The notes under the pieces: generated by a model
Seen by the model: only the letters and a program-made list of their open reading frames with translations
Database searches by the model: none
What the model was told of the DNA's origin: nothing
Assembly (NCBI GenBank): GCA_019594025.1
Contig: JAFDUB010000099.1
Coordinates: 1 to 5,711 of the forward strand
Length of the DNA: 5,711 bases
Direction of reading: 5' to 3'
Source: Thermoplasmata archaeon
GTDB lineage: Archaea > Thermoplasmatota > Thermoplasmata > Halarchaeoplasmatales > Halarchaeoplasmataceae
Translations under genes and position numbers: made by a program
Shown here: piece after piece, positions 5,629-5,711 of the stretch
Position numbering within the stretch: position 1 is the first letter of the stretch
Layout: every line of letters starts with the position of its first letter

Positions 5629-5711
5629 ATGGGATTATCTAACGAAGATGTCCGGAAAATAATAGCGTACGTGACAAAACATGGTTTATCCACTCGTTAC
5701 GCAGCCGATAA
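5629..5711 (+). CDS. Partial protein with a helix-turn-helix-like start, runs off the window
   Basis: The open frame from ATG 5629 to the window end encodes 27 residues, MGLSNEDVRKIIAYVTKHGL then STRYAAD. The pattern (a helix SNEDVRKIIAYVTKHG, then LSTRYAAD) resembles the first helices of helix-turn-helix domains in archaeal transposase/integrase-like proteins and simple regulators, where the sequence would continue with a recognition helix. Too little is visible to assign a family. A TATA-like box at leaderless spacing supports it being a real gene start, divergent from the prsW-like operon. Confidence 0.5.
   Translation, partial: MGLSNEDVRKIIAYVTKHGLSTRYAAD

Noticed and set aside
1..5711. 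CRISPR arrays, insertion-sequence ends or long direct repeats
   Set aside because: No regularly spaced repeats or paired terminal repeats were seen on either strand.

Overview
The window is from an archaeon, most likely a euryarchaeote. It encodes the archaeal proteins aIF2-gamma, ribosomal protein S6e, single-subunit Dph2 (diphthamide synthesis) and an MfnA-type decarboxylase, and its promoters are TATA-box type. MfnA suggests a methanogen or a relative, because it makes tyramine for methanofuran or beta-alanine for CoA. The proteins are lysine-rich and the intergenic DNA is AT-rich, so a haloarchaeon is unlikely. I cannot name the order.

Layout. Bases 1-239 (+) hold a 5S rRNA-type RNA with an abnormal architecture. 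A shared T-rich terminator region (about 242-297) separates it from a convergent minus-strand pair, rps6e then eif2g, which overlap at TGATG. From 1926 to 2086 is a divergent AT-rich promoter region with TATA boxes for both directions and a perfect inverted repeat. Next on the plus strand come a 55-residue protein missed by length cut-offs, a strong GC hairpin, and a stand-alone RAM (Lrp/AsnC effector) domain protein without a DNA-binding domain. Convergent to these is a tight minus-strand operon transcribed prsW-like protease, then mfnA, then dph2, with a 5-base gap followed by a TTGA stop/start overlap. At 5518-5628 is a second divergent promoter region, and a plus-strand helix-turn-helix-like gene runs off the end.

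How the genes work together. Much of the window concerns translation: 5S rRNA, a ribosomal protein, the initiator-tRNA delivery factor, and an enzyme that modifies elongation factor 2. MfnA adds cofactor synthesis, and the RAM protein and 55-residue protein look like a small regulatory unit.

Main discovery. The 5S RNA appears circularly permuted. Helices II, III and IV and loops A, B and C are in normal order, but the partner strand of helix V lies at the 5' end (13-21) instead of after helix IV. Terminal helix I seems to be gone, so helix V connects through a short linker to loop A and helix II. The new chain ends fall in loop E, carry an approximately 110-base two-hairpin extension, and are closed by a new terminal stem (1-9 with 231-239). 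This was read by eye and needs covariation and RNA-end mapping.
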